Below are positions 1-9,060 of a stretch of 64,000 nucleotides of DNA, piece by piece. The stretch covers positions 691,001 through 755,000 of the forward strand of contig CAUYUJ010005780.1 of the NCBI GenBank assembly GCA_963575745.1, written 5' to 3'. This stretch comes from Prorocentrum cordatum. Taxonomy: Eukaryota; Sar; Dinophyceae; Prorocentrales; Prorocentraceae. Position 1 is the stretch's first letter. Every line of letters starts with the position of its first letter. Below the pieces are notes generated by a model. The model did not search any database. It worked only from the letters and a program-made list of their open reading frames with translations, and had not been told where the DNA came from. The translations under genes and the position numbers were made by a program.

Positions 1-1179
1 CGAGTTCATGTCGATGAGGAAGTCTCGGAACTCCTTCTTCTTCCACGATTGTTCTGGGTCAGGGCACCACACAGGAGTGTCAACGCCCCTCTTCCTCGCA
101 GGCGCGTTCCTGTAGCATCGCATCACCACGGCAACCTTGACCCACGGCACTTCGTCGGGAAGCTCGCTGGCTGCCCCGAAGGCACCGAGCCGAAGGGCCC
201 TTCTCCTGGAGTTCACGTAGACCTCGCAGAACTGGAGCAGCAAGGGGATGAACTGCGCTTTCGTGCTCCCGAGCCCAACAACGAACGAGAACAGCTCAAT
301 GAAGTCTGGGTCCTGAACGACTCGATCGAGTTCGTGCATGACGGAGAGCTTGACCTTTTCAAAGGCAACCTGATCCGCAACTGCGGCGTGCAGCTCCGCG
401 TCAACAGCCTTGCACAGAACACGGAGCGCGGTGAGTTCAGTCGTTCGCAACGCAAAATCGGCTCCTTTATTGAGGGACTGGCTGATGAGCGAAGCACCAG
501 TGGGTTCCTCGTCCATGATTTTCCAGCTAAGCACTTCCATGAGCATACCCCCCTGCACGAGTTTCTTAGCGACAGGGTCATGTTCCGCCACTGCGGCCAT
601 GTCGAGATTGCCGTCCTTATCGAGCACGCGCTTCAGCCTCGCGCTCTCGTCCTCCGTGAACTCCATGCCTTGGGGGATGGGCCACTTGGCTCCCAGGGCG
701 CACGCCCGCAACACGAGGCACAAGTGGGAGTGCGAACACGTCCCATACGCAACGTCTGTTCCGCAACTGCGGTCGAAGCACGCAGCGAGGTGGCCGGTCG
801 CTTTTTCCAGATTGTACTCTGTGTACGTCTGGAACTTCGGGTCCTCCTTTTTTCTCAGCACCAGCTCTTGTGCTGGGTACATCTGAACGCAGACACCTTC
901 GTGGTCAGCTTCGGCTTGCGTGAATCCAGCCAGGAAGATTTTCACAGCGAGTTCCCGAACCCTTTCCTGCTGAGGGTAGTGCCCGCCTCGGTTGCCCGTG
1001 TGCGGGGCGAGCATGAGCACAGGGAGGCGCACCTTGTCCCCTGTCCTGAATCTAGACCTCAAGGCGTTGGCCCTCTGAAAGATCCCTTGCGTTCCGCCTG
1101 GAACTGCGGCTGTCTCGTCCGCCACTGCGGCTTTCTTGTCCGCCACTGCGGCATTATCTGTGCCGACGCTGTCGTTCAT
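1..1179 (-). CDS. Hypothetical protein, C-terminus beyond window (393 residues visible)
   Basis: I translated this frame by hand from the ATG at 1179-1177 to base 1 and met no stop, so the gene continues past the left edge. An in-frame TAG at 1233-1231 with no other ATG after it supports the start. Residues 1-27 are an Ala/Asp/Lys-rich tail built from repeats of the peptide AAVAD. The rest (about 35-393) looks like an ordinary soluble protein with even composition, including CVQMYPAQELVL (97-108), TYTEYNLEKATGHLAACF (118-135) and a helical stretch at 275-330. No signal peptide or membrane segment is visible. I do not recognise the family. The palindrome CCGCNACTGCGG is embedded in the coding sequence as AAVA (10-13, 17-20, 195-198, 265-268) or RSCG (137-140). 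It is the last of three minus-strand genes reading toward the left edge. Real coding: high confidence; function: none assigned. Confidence 0.8.
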   Translation of the reverse strand, partial: MNDSVGTDNAAVADKKAAVADETAAVPGGTQGIFQRANALRSRFRTGDKVRLPVLMLAPHTGNRGGHYPQQERVRELAVKIFLAGFTQAEADHEGVCVQMYPAQELVLRKKEDPKFQTYTEYNLEKATGHLAACFDRSCGTDVAYGTCSHSHLCLVLRACALGAKWPIPQGMEFTEDESARLKRVLDKDGNLDMAAVAEHDPVAKKLVQGGMLMEVLSWKIMDEEPTGASLISQSLNKGADFALRTTELTALRVLCKAVDAELHAAVADQVAFEKVKLSVMHELDRVVQDPDFIELFSFVVGLGSTKAQFIPLLLQFCEVYVNSRRRALRLGAFGAASELPDEVPWVKVAVVMRCYRNAPARKRGVDTPVWCPDPEQSWKKKEFRDFLIDMNS

Positions 1180-1349
1180 ATCTGTGCCGACGCTGTCCGC
1201 CACTGCGGCCCGGAGCTCCGATATGGCGGACTATGGCACGACGTCCGTCGCTCAGGGTGGAGGCGTGTGTGCCAGGAGCCCAACGACCTGCTGAGCCGAA
1301 TGCCTGCGGACGACTGAAGGCTCAGTTTTAATCCAAAATATCGGGCGAG

Positions 1350-1660
1350 AGCTTGGGGGGGGTGCAGGCTGGAGGAGGGAGGGGGGTGCAAGCTGGAGGA
1401 GGACGAGGAGGGGAAGGGGAAGGAGAGCTAGGACGGAGGTGGCGGGGGGATGCGGCCTGGAGGAGGACGAGGAGGGAGGAGGGAGGAGGGAGGAGGGAGG
1501 AGGGAGGAGGGAGGAGGGACGACGACGACGACGACTGCTGACGACAGACGACAGACTTGACGACGACGACGACCGACGACGACTGCTGACGACAGACGAC
1601 AGACGCGACGACGACGACGGCAGCGACGACGACGAGGACGGACGACGACGATGATGATGA
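1350..1660. repeat. Low-complexity GGA then GAC tract
   Basis: Purine-rich (GGA)n repeats run to about 1517 and are followed by (GAC)n/(ACG)n mixed with GACGACAGAC units. The tract lies in the spacer between the first and second genes, upstream of the first. Open frames through it are products of the triplet period and are not called. Confidence 0.85.
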
Positions 1661-1880
1661 CCCAGCGCGCGCACACTTATTGCAAACTGCGGCTTCGCAA
1701 CCGCGTGCTCTCCTATTATACGCAACCGCAACTGCGGCTTCGCAACCGCAACCCCGCAACTGCGGGCTATCCTACACCGCAACATGCACTCCATCGCTAA
1801 TGGGATGCACTACGCAGGCAGCAGGCGCCCAGTAGTACCGAGCTCTGTTCCGCAACTGCGGCTCCTCGGTCTTGCCGCAC
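1661..1880. other. Spacer downstream of the second gene
   Basis: No gene seen. It holds a cluster of CGCAACTGCGGC / TTCGCAACCGC pieces at 1681-1775, an expanded form of the local palindrome. Confidence 0.6.
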
Positions 1881-3707
1881 TCACCGCTCGTCCGCAACTG
1901 CGGCAGATCGCGGCTCTTCGTGCTTCCGCTTGCTCGCCCGACTTGCGCGTCCGTGGCCGACGAAGACGATGTTTTGGTGGATGCCCTCGCACCAGTGCGT
2001 GCTGAAGGTCTTCTCGTTGAGCTCCTTCTGAATGACCTTGCCGATTGGGGGCAGCGCTGCCGAGCCGAGCTTTTCTCTGACTCCGCTACTGCGGTCAGGG
2101 TCATCCTCCCACTTGGGCATGTACTTCGCTGGGACCCAGCGCCGAGAGATGATGGAGTCGCTTGTTCGATGCATCCAATCAGGGAGCCACTGGGGATCGT
2201 TCTTCGACGGCCTCCCTGCAAAATCCAGGTTGCAGTCCGCAATGCGCACGTCGCACGGGCCAATGGGGAGGACGTAATTCGGATGCATGACGCGTGTGCC
2301 CTCCACAATGCCTCCGAACAGGGCGGGTCCAGCCCTGAACGCCACCCCCACCGGGCAGGTGTAGCTGGCTCCGCAACTGCGGCCAAATGCTGCGAGCTGC
2401 TCAGGCGGGATGTCAAACAGGCCGCACAAGAACCGCACATCATTTTTATGGATGGAAGCAACCGCGTCCTTGAAGAAACCTGGCTGCCACGCTGTTTGTT
2501 CTGTTTGCGTGATCTTCTGTTGGAGACGTTCGGTGACTGCGTGTCTGGACACGACGGCAAAACGGATCACCGCGGCAGGATTCACGTCGGAGCCCTTCAG
2601 GCGAAAGCGCAGGATCGTGACGGCGTGGGTGGCCCCAACAACATGACCCGCAACTGCGGTCTCTGCGATGATGTGCGGGCGCACGAGCACCACGCCCGTG
2701 TCTCTGAACAGGGCAACCGTCGTCCAGTAAGGCTCCGCGGTGTTGTTTTTCAAAGTGACAGCGTCTTCGACGGCAGTCCTGAGTCCAACGGGAACGTCGT
2801 AGCTGCAAGCGCCTTCGACGTTCCCCGTGCGGAACAGCTCGGGGTCCCATACGACGAAGACGACCGCCGCAGTTTGGTGCAAGATGCACCTGAAGACATC
2901 TTCCTTTGTTGCCACCTTCGTGATGACCACCACGTTGAACACCAAAGCGATGGTGGACGGAACCCGATTGCCGTCTTCTGTACGAAGGAATCCTTCGTTC
3001 CACTTGGGGCGTTCCCCAAAGTAGTTTATCCCTGGAGGGGACCTGGTCCGCTGCTTCTTCCGCGGTGCTCCCGCATCTTCCCGCAACTGCGGTTCCGACG
3101 GAGGCCCCGCGCGACCCCGCGACTGCGGTTCTGACAGCGGCGAGTCTTCCGTGGGAGGCGGCCTTTTCCTCGGCCGCGAATCGGCCGAGGCGGTTGTCTC
3201 GGCGGCTTTCTCCTGGGAGGCGGCCTCGTCTTCGGGTTGGGCGCCTCGTTTGGACTCGGCTGCGAGCAGCACGGCCGAGGGCGCGCTGCTCCCAGATGAG
3301 CCGCGCGCGGCACCTGGCTCGCCGGCCACCCCCGCAACTGCGGTCTCGGTGGCGGCTCCCGTCACTGTTGGTTGGTCCTGCTGCTTCGTCGGCGTCTGCG
3401 CCCGAGGCCCCCATTTTGCCTTGGGGGTCAAGTGCGCCCTGCGCAACTGCGCCTCTTCGCGCCTCCCACCAGCAGAGCTCCCACTCGCAGCGCTTATCGG
3501 CGGCGGCGGCCGATATTCCCGCGAGGAGCTAGACGACTGCGGGGAGGCCTCGCGCGGCGGTCGCTCGGGGCTTCCGCAACTGCGGTCCTCCGTCGGCTCC
3601 GCGACTGCGGCATCCGCGGCAGCCCCTTGCAGGCCGAACCTTTCCCGCAGTTGCTGCTTCAGCTCGGCGAACCGCTTGTCGACCTCGGCTTTGCGACCTG
3701 GGTCCAT
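1881..3707 (-). CDS. Hypothetical 608-residue protein with disordered N-terminal third
   Basis: A true ATG (3707-3705) opens a 608-codon frame. Residues 1-27 are charged and helical (KAEVDKRFAELKQQLRERF). Residues 30-225 are Pro/Ser/Glu/Arg-rich and probably disordered, ending in a basic patch PRKKQRTR (216-223) that could be a nuclear localisation signal. Residues 226-585 look like a folded domain with alternating strands and helices (STIALVFNVVVITKV 251-265, HQTAAVVFVVWDPELF 277-292, FFKDAVASIHKNDVRFLCGLF 411-431, given here only as landmarks) and Trp-rich segments at 505-535. A second basic patch KRKH is at 593-596. I do not recognise the fold. The local palindrome is embedded as AAVAE, RSCG, TAVAG and PQLR peptides at about 33, 42, 122, 207, 349, 443 and 602, that is in all three reading phases. 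It is flanked by genes on the same strand with spacers of roughly 0.7 kb on each side. No intron is needed to read it. Confidence 0.8.
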   Translation of the reverse strand: MDPGRKAEVDKRFAELKQQLRERFGLQGAAADAAVAEPTEDRSCGSPERPPREASPQSSSSSREYRPPPPISAASGSSAGGRREEAQLRRAHLTPKAKWGPRAQTPTKQQDQPTVTGAATETAVAGVAGEPGAARGSSGSSAPSAVLLAAESKRGAQPEDEAASQEKAAETTASADSRPRKRPPPTEDSPLSEPQSRGRAGPPSEPQLREDAGAPRKKQRTRSPPGINYFGERPKWNEGFLRTEDGNRVPSTIALVFNVVVITKVATKEDVFRCILHQTAAVVFVVWDPELFRTGNVEGACSYDVPVGLRTAVEDAVTLKNNTAEPYWTTVALFRDTGVVLVRPHIIAETAVAGHVVGATHAVTILRFRLKGSDVNPAAVIRFAVVSRHAVTERLQQKITQTEQTAWQPGFFKDAVASIHKNDVRFLCGLFDIPPEQLAAFGRSCGASYTCPVGVAFRAGPALFGGIVEGTRVMHPNYVLPIGPCDVRIADCNLDFAGRPSKNDPQWLPDWMHRTSDSIISRRWVPAKYMPKWEDDPDRSSGVREKLGSAALPPIGKVIQKELNEKTFSTHWCEGIHQNIVFVGHGRASRASKRKHEEPRSAAVADER

Positions 3708-3744
3708 GGCGTGGCCGCGCGCGGCCCCCGTCCGACGGGGGAAC

Positions 3745-4100
3745 TGCGGCCGGCTTGGGAGAGGAAGGACAACGAGGGAGACGGCGGGGATGAGGACGAG
3801 GAAGGCGAAGAGGAGGATGGAGAGGACGCGACGGAAGAGGATGGCGCGAAGAGCTCAGACGAGGGTGAAAGGAGCAAGGGGACTGCGACGAGGATGACGG
3901 GGCAGAAACGGAGGAGGAGGAATCAACAAAGTCCGCAACTGCGGCCCTCGGGGGGGACTGCGACGAGGACGACGGGAAATGACTCGGCCAACGGAGGCGG
4001 GCTACGGCCAACGGAAGGAACTGCGACGAGGAGGAAAGGCGGAGGGAGGAGACTGCGACGAGGACGACGGGGAAGGGGCGACGAGGACGACGAACAACTG
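3745..4100. repeat. GACGAGGACGACGGG-type short repeats
   Basis: The unit ACTGCGACGAGGACGACGGG recurs at about 3883, 3956 and 4051 with partial copies between, mixed with (GGA)n. The ACTGCG at the start of each unit equals the right half of the local palindrome. The tract lies in the spacer upstream of the second gene. Confidence 0.75.
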
Positions 4101-4372
4101 CGGATCCATCTGTTTAAGTACCTGTCTCCGCAACTGCGGCCGCGCTAATTAACGTCACGAGTGCTTCAACGGAGGTGATGCGCGCCCGAAGCACCTAATT
4201 ACAGCGGTCAGTCGTGGGAGCGCCGCAACTGCGGCCAAGCTGTATGAAGTCGCTAGAAGGCAGCGCCGCAACTGCGGCCGAAAGCGCGCATAGTGAGTCA
4301 AACGAGCGCGGCGTCACGCGATCGGTCCCCGCAACTGCGGTTCCATGGCTGCGCAATCCCGCAACTGCGGTG
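4101..4372. other. Spacer between second and third genes
   Basis: No gene seen. It contains five exact palindrome copies (about 4127, 4222, 4266, 4328, 4357) in 250 bases, the densest part of the motif field. Confidence 0.6.
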
Positions 4373-5743
4373 TCAAGGCTGCGCGGACCACCGCGGTTGC
4401 AGCTGCGCCCCCTTGCTCGCGTCGAACCGCCCAGGATTCGGATGGGCGTGCAGCATCTTCCAGAACGTGAACGTTCCGTGGCCATCGCTCTTGCCGAGAC
4501 CTGCCCTCGGGCCCCGCACGGGATGCGAGTGCGGCTCCACCTCATACGTGTTGAACTTCGGGCTAGACCAGGATGGGTGGACGCGAATGCCCGAGCCGTC
4601 GTCGCGGATGAGGACGAAATCCCACTGGGGCAGAGGGATTCTTTGCGCCTGTCCTCTGTCCACCCCTTTCGTGTGCCTCATGTTGTCGAGACTGCTAGGG
4701 CACGGGCGGCACTCGCAGCGGACCAACCCGCGACTGCGGTCATTGTCAGGGCCGCACACGACGCGCAGCATTGTAGGTCCATCCATCTGCGCGACCATCT
4801 CCAGCCAAGACCACGGCACTTTGACAGTGTGGTCCCAGTCCCAATCCCTGTTGTCCTGCGCCTTCCCCTTTGCGCGGTACTTAAGGATCTTCGAAATTTC
4901 CTCCGCAACTGCGGTACCTCCGAAGACGGGCGTGCGGCTGCCGAAAGGGTTTTCTCGGTCTTCGTACTCGTCTCGGAACCACTTCAAGGCCGCGTTGTGC
5001 TGCTTATAATTGCCGTTCCAGTTCGCCCTGAAGTTCTCGAAGAATTCCAACTTGAAAATTGGCAGCGGCTCATTGCGCACAATTTGAAACAGCGCAACTG
5101 CGCCTTGTTCTTCGCGCCCTGGGGGAAGCAGGGGACCGCCTCCTTTGCCCGCCGCTGTTGCGGCCGCGGGCTCCGCGGCAGGAGAACCTGCCGAGGCACT
5201 CGAGCGGCCACCTTCCCATGCATTCCACCAGCCACCCTCGTCGTCCCACCAGCGGGCGCCCTCCATTCCCCAACCCTCGCATCCGTTGCCGCCCCATCCG
5301 CCGCCCTCCCATCCGCGACTGCGGTCACTTCCGTCGCCGCCATCCTGCGCTTTTCCTCTCCATCCGCCAAGAGAATCTCCGCCGCCCCAGCCGCCACTGC
5401 GGTCACCTCCGCCGCCGTATCCGCCACTGCGGCCGCCCCAACCCCCACTTGTTCCCCAACCGCCGCCGCTGCTCTTTGAAGAATCCGCAACTGCGGCCCG
5501 TGTTTCCTCTTCCGCTTTGTCATCCCACCCTGCACGCATCTCTGCCCCGACTGCAGGCCGCGGAGGCGGGCGCGAGCCCGCCCAACCGCCGTGAAACCTA
5601 CCGTCGGCGCGGGCTTGAGCCGAACGTGCATGGAGGAGGAGGATGAGGAGGAGGAGGGTGAATGTGAGGAGGATGATGCGTTCCTGGGAGGTGTGCCTTC
5701 GCGTGCAACACAAGAGCCCTGAGAATTCCTGAGGCCCCTCCAA
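4373..5743 (-). CDS. Hypothetical protein, Gly/Trp-rich repeat plus C-terminal globular domain
   Basis: The frame is open from about 5797 to the stop at 4373, but it has no upstream ATG; TTG at 5743 only marks the open region, and the first ATG is residue 69 (5539). The true start may lie in an upstream exon. Residues 24-41 are hydrophobic (IILLTFTLLLLILLL) and followed by HARSAQA, like a signal peptide, but this run is encoded by the antisense of a GGA repeat, so it may be accidental. Residues 88-180 are a Gly/Trp/Ser-rich low-complexity region with repeated SGGWGG. Residues about 215-456 look globular (EFFENFRANWNGNYKQHNAA, WDWDHTVKVPWSWLEM, PQWDFVLIRDDGSGIRVHPS as landmarks). Palindrome copies are read as AAVAD (83-87), GTAVAEE and DRSRG. 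Function unknown. It is the first of the three minus-strand genes. The C-terminal part is very likely real coding; the N-terminus is uncertain. Confidence 0.7.
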   Translation of the reverse strand: MEGPQEFSGLLCCTRRHTSQERIILLTFTLLLLILLLHARSAQARADGRFHGGWAGSRPPPRPAVGAEMRAGWDDKAEEETRAAVADSSKSSGGGWGTSGGWGGRSGGYGGGGDRSGGWGGGDSLGGWRGKAQDGGDGSDRSRGWEGGGWGGNGCEGWGMEGARWWDDEGGWWNAWEGGRSSASAGSPAAEPAAATAAGKGGGPLLPPGREEQGAVALFQIVRNEPLPIFKLEFFENFRANWNGNYKQHNAALKWFRDEYEDRENPFGSRTPVFGGTAVAEEISKILKYRAKGKAQDNRDWDWDHTVKVPWSWLEMVAQMDGPTMLRVVCGPDNDRSRGLVRCECRPCPSSLDNMRHTKGVDRGQAQRIPLPQWDFVLIRDDGSGIRVHPSWSSPKFNTYEVEPHSHPVRGPRAGLGKSDGHGTFTFWKMLHAHPNPGRFDASKGAQLQPRWSAQP

Positions 5744-5835
5744 CAGCCAAGGACGCGGATGACAAGAAAGTCGAGAAGATTGGGAACCGATTGAGGATTA
5801 AGAGGCGTGCGACGAAAGGGATGATGATGACGAAG

Positions 5836-6250
5836 AGGAAGATCAGTGAAGGGGAGGAGCGGACAGGAATTATGGAGGAGTGATAGCAGAGGAGGAAGAG
5901 GGGGAAGGGGGAGGAGGAGAAGGAGGAGGAGGAGGGAGAGGAAAAGGGGGAGGAGGAGGAGGAGGAAGAAGGTGAGGAGGAGGAGGAGGAGGAGGAGGAA
6001 GAGGAGGAGGAGGAGGAGGAGGAGGAAGAGGAGGAGGACGACGACGACGAGGAGGAGGAGGAGGAGGAGAGGGAGAAGGAGAACGGGGACAGGAGGACAA
6101 GGACGGAGAAATATAACAAATGAGGGGGAGGAGGCGGAGGAGGAGGAGGACGAGGAGGAGAAGCAGGAAGAGGAGGAGGAGAGGGGGGAGGAAGAGTGCG
6201 CGTGAGACTGGGAGAACGAGGTAATTAATTAGAGAGGGAACGGGGGAGGA
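5836..6250. repeat. Purine (GGA)n tract
   Basis: About 400 bases are almost purely A and G on the + strand, with a short GAC interruption near 6040. It lies at the edge of the palindrome-rich gene cluster. No gene is called in it. Confidence 0.9.
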
Positions 6251-6330
6251 GGGAGGACAAGGAAGAGCATACAGCGACGAGAAGAGGAGAAGGAACAGAC
6301 GAAGGCTCCTGCTGATCGCATTTCCGCATC

Positions 6331-6396
6331 GTTCAAAGCAGTGCCGGGGCACTGCTTTGAACGACTGGTGATGTTCAAAGCAGTTCCCCGGCACTG
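6331..6396. repeat. Perfect 32-bp palindrome plus a third half-site
   Basis: Arms GTTCAAAGCAGTGCC and GGCACTGCTTTGAAC flank GG at 6331-6362. A third, imperfect half GTTCAAAGCAGT begins at 6373. No gene adjoins it. It could be the end of a small inverted-repeat element or a protein-binding site. Confidence 0.85.
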
Positions 6397-7168
6397 TGTT
6401 CCATCGTCGCCGTTATAAGGGCTATTGGATTATGCTTAACGATCACCGGCGCCGTTGGCGGTCGCACCAGTGCACTCCGCTCCTCAGCGAACTGGCAACA
6501 CGGCTGGACGCCCCACGTCGGGCCAACTCCGAGAAGGCAAGGCAAGGCACTAAGGCAGCATTCGCGAGGAAAATATATGCGAATGGAACTGCTGGTTTCG
6601 CCCGTTGGAGCACAGCGGCCCTTCTGCCCATGTATCCTCCTCGTTCTCGGGGAACGCGTCCTCGTCGCAGATGAGGCTGCGCTCCGAGCACACCCTCCCG
6701 CCCCCGTGCCTGCGCACATGAGCTCTCGGATGCAGACCAAGGCACCCGCCGTCCAAAAATCTTCTCCTGCTCCTCCATCTCCTCCGTCCTCTTGCTTCTT
6801 GATCCCGTCAAGGGATCCGGGTAACAAAAACACTTAACATAAGCAATGTACCTCCTAGCGAGACATTGGCACACCATGCCCATGTGCCTCCTCATCGTCA
6901 TCCTACTCCCTTCCGTCTGAGAAGCGCAACGCAACGAACAAATGATGTGGCACTGTGAATTCAACCTACGCCTCTCGCTTGCCCCGGCCTCCACCCTTCA
7001 CTGGTCCCCTCTCCTTCGCCGACCGCCGGGCCGCCCTTTCTCCTGATTCCCTGGTCCTGACAAGCATACTCACCTGACCAGCCCATCCCCCAGCCTCCCT
7101 AGCCACCATTCCTCATCCATCCTTTCCGATTCTTATCCCTTCCATCTTTCTCCTCTTGGCCCTTCACG
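6397..7168. other. No supported gene
   Basis: Mixed-composition DNA with competing short open frames on both strands and C-rich stretches. A minus-strand stretch around 6580-6720 has exon-like composition (ENEEDTWAEG) but no start or splice context I can support. Confidence 0.4.
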
Positions 7169-7762
7169 CTAGTCTGATGCACGGAGGCGGTGGGCCCATC
7201 CCACCCCTCCTCCCCCAGCATGGCGAGACTCCTCACTGGGAGCTTTCCTGCGAAGCGAGGAGACCCCGAGGATGGCATCTCGGGAGAGGCCGCAGAACGA
7301 AAAGAACCTGGAATGGGACCACACGTGCTCCCAGACACCCTCCCTGGCCTCACCTGCAATGGACTCCCCCTGGCCCTTCCCCTCCTCACCCCCAGCCTCC
7401 CCCTCCTCCCCAGCGCTGGGCCCTCCTGTAGCCCTGCTCACCATCCACCCACGCGATGTCCCTGTCCCCACACCCCTCCTCTGGCAGCTCGCGTCCACCC
7501 GGCCGAGCACCTGCCGGGACCCGACGGGCGGACGCGGGCTTGCGAGATACAAGCGCGCCGCTTGCTCCTGATCGTCCCGCCTTTTCACTCGTCCTCCTCT
7601 TCCCCTTCCTCGTTTACCCTCGCTTGCACAGCGCCTTAGGAAGGACGCGCGACGAGGGAAACCGTATCCTCCCCTTCCGGCCTTTTTCTCCTCCTGCTCC
7701 TGCTTCTCTGATGCCACAACTTCTTCCTCCTCATCCTCCTCCTTCTCCTCCGCGTCCTCCAT
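7169..7762 (-). CDS. Possible 197-residue charged protein
   Basis: A true ATG at 7762 opens a 197-codon frame. Residues 1-30 are Glu/Lys-rich (EEKEEDEEEEVVASEKQEQEE), likely helical; the middle is Arg/Gly-rich, and the C-terminal 60 residues are more ordinary (GVWEHVWSHSRFFSFCGLSR). The acidic N-terminus comes from a CCT-rich tract on the + strand, so composition alone can keep this frame open. No family recognised and no neighbour supports it. Could equally be non-coding. Confidence 0.25.
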   Translation of the reverse strand: MEDAEEKEEDEEEEVVASEKQEQEEKKAGRGGYGFPRRASFLRRCASEGKRGRGRGGRVKRRDDQEQAARLYLASPRPPVGSRQVLGRVDASCQRRGVGTGTSRGWMVSRATGGPSAGEEGEAGGEEGKGQGESIAGEAREGVWEHVWSHSRFFSFCGLSRDAILGVSSLRRKAPSEESRHAGGGGVGWAHRLRASD

Positions 7763-8815
7763 ATCGCGAGCCCAATCGGTGCGAGACCCTTGAGATGAAA
7801 CAAAACATCATGTGATGAAGAAAAGCCGCACACCAACCTTCGACAATCGAGAGCAGCCCCCCCTTACACACAACTCCCAAGCGTTTTCAGCTTGGGTTTG
7901 GAGATTAACACCTCCGATCTGGACGCTTTGACTGACCAGGGGCGTGCCTCATGCCTTCGGTATCTCCCCTGTTGCCCAGGAGAATCTACAGAGCCAGCTG
8001 TATGTGTCTTTCATGTGTCAAAAGTCCTCGCTGGAATTGAGAATCTGACACCACGCATGCGCAGAACAATGGGGTCGCGGCCGCAAGAAACCCTGACGCG
8101 AAAACCACCCTGAAACTCTACAAAATATCATGCCCAGGGCCCGGGTGTCTGATCCAAGGGTTCTAGCTGGAGAAGCCCACGGTCACCTGGCCCGAAACGT
8201 ATCTTCCTGGGTCGCGCTGGCAAAATTCGCGGGCCACCATCAGAATAGACCGGTGAGATCTTGAGCGGAGTTCTTCCCATGTCGCTGCGCCTTGAAAGGA
8301 AACCAGGGAGTTTCAGGGGAAATGTGTTCTCTGTTGTTGTTCTTGATTGGTTTTGTTTGAACCACTCTGCAACCCGCTTCGAGACATGGAGGGTACCCTG
8401 ACGACCTGAAATTCTTGCGCGCTTCTTGCGACATCTGCAACCATAACCCGCACGGTTGCTGGCAATTCAACTGACCCGTTGCAGATAAGTTTCTTCGGTG
8501 GCGGGGCCACTGTATGCGAGACGTGTGATTGGGGGGGTGAGACCAAAAACATGTTTGGCGCAACAATTTCTGAACGGCCTGGGTACGCAACCGTACATCG
8601 CTGGAAACGAAGAAACCCAAGATTCACCGAAGAAAAACATCTGGCTGTTTGTTGCGCGTCTCCACTGTAACGGGGTGCCAGAAACTGGCACGGTGCCTCT
8701 GGGCACGGAGTGGGCGTATCCTCAGGTCCGTCGCGTGGAGCCCAGACCCCAAATACCGAAATTTGAGTTCCCCCTCGGTTTATGTGGGACTTTGGCGTTC
8801 TCGCTGTGTCGGCTT
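7763..8815. other. No supported gene
   Basis: Nothing convincing on either strand. A short block ending TGGGCACGGAGTGGGCG at about 8699-8715 recurs at 12650-12666. Confidence 0.4.
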
Positions 8816-9060
8816 TCCGACGCTCCAGGACAGCCCAAGAGGCCCCAAAGACCACCGCAAAACGGCCAAAGAGGCCTCCAAAATGGCCCCCACGAAGGCC
8901 TAAGAACGCCCCAAGACGGCCCAAGAGGCGCCTAAGACGGCCCACGAGGGACCAAACACGGCCCCAACAGGGGCACAAGAGAGGAAACACGAACCGCAAA
9001 TCCGAGCCTTTCGCCCCACAACCCAGGCGAGGTGGCGGATGGGCCGAAGGCCCTTCGATA
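8816..9060 (+). repeat. CCAAGAGGCC array with conserved flank
   Basis: A short array of 10-12 bp units (CCAAGACGGC, CCAAGAGGCG) occupies 8830-8960. It is followed by a block containing AATCCGAGCCTTTCGCCCCA (about 8998) and by an end GGTGGCGGATGGGCCGAA near 9030; related blocks occur at 14.5, 32.9-33.2 and 53.4 kb. Confidence 0.75.

Larger units (their letters stand above)
1..5500. repeat. Dispersed 12-base palindrome CCGCNACTGCGG, about 30 copies
   Basis: The core is a CCGC/GCGG inverted repeat around NACT; N is mostly A but also C, G or T. Clear copies lie near 375, 587, 763, 1119, 1138, 1197, 1728, 1851, 1890, 2083, 2370, 2649, 3080, 3116, 3330, 3572, 3598, 3932, 4127, 4222, 4266, 4328, 4357, 4728, 4902, 5314, 5395, 5421 and 5485, plus degenerate ones near 1108, 1681, 3430, 3740, 4096 and 5092. 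They occur in the three genes and in all spacers. I found none after about 5500. Copies were counted by eye. Confidence 0.9.

Noticed and set aside
49-1317. A 422-codon plus-strand frame over the first gene
   Set aside because: It starts at TTG, is rich in His/Arg/Leu as antisense frames are, and opposes a clean ATG-started minus-strand frame that I translated in full.
5610-5675. Signal peptide of the third left-hand gene as proof of secretion
   Set aside because: The leucine run is the antisense of a GGA repeat and there is no upstream ATG, so it may be a chance hydrophobic run.
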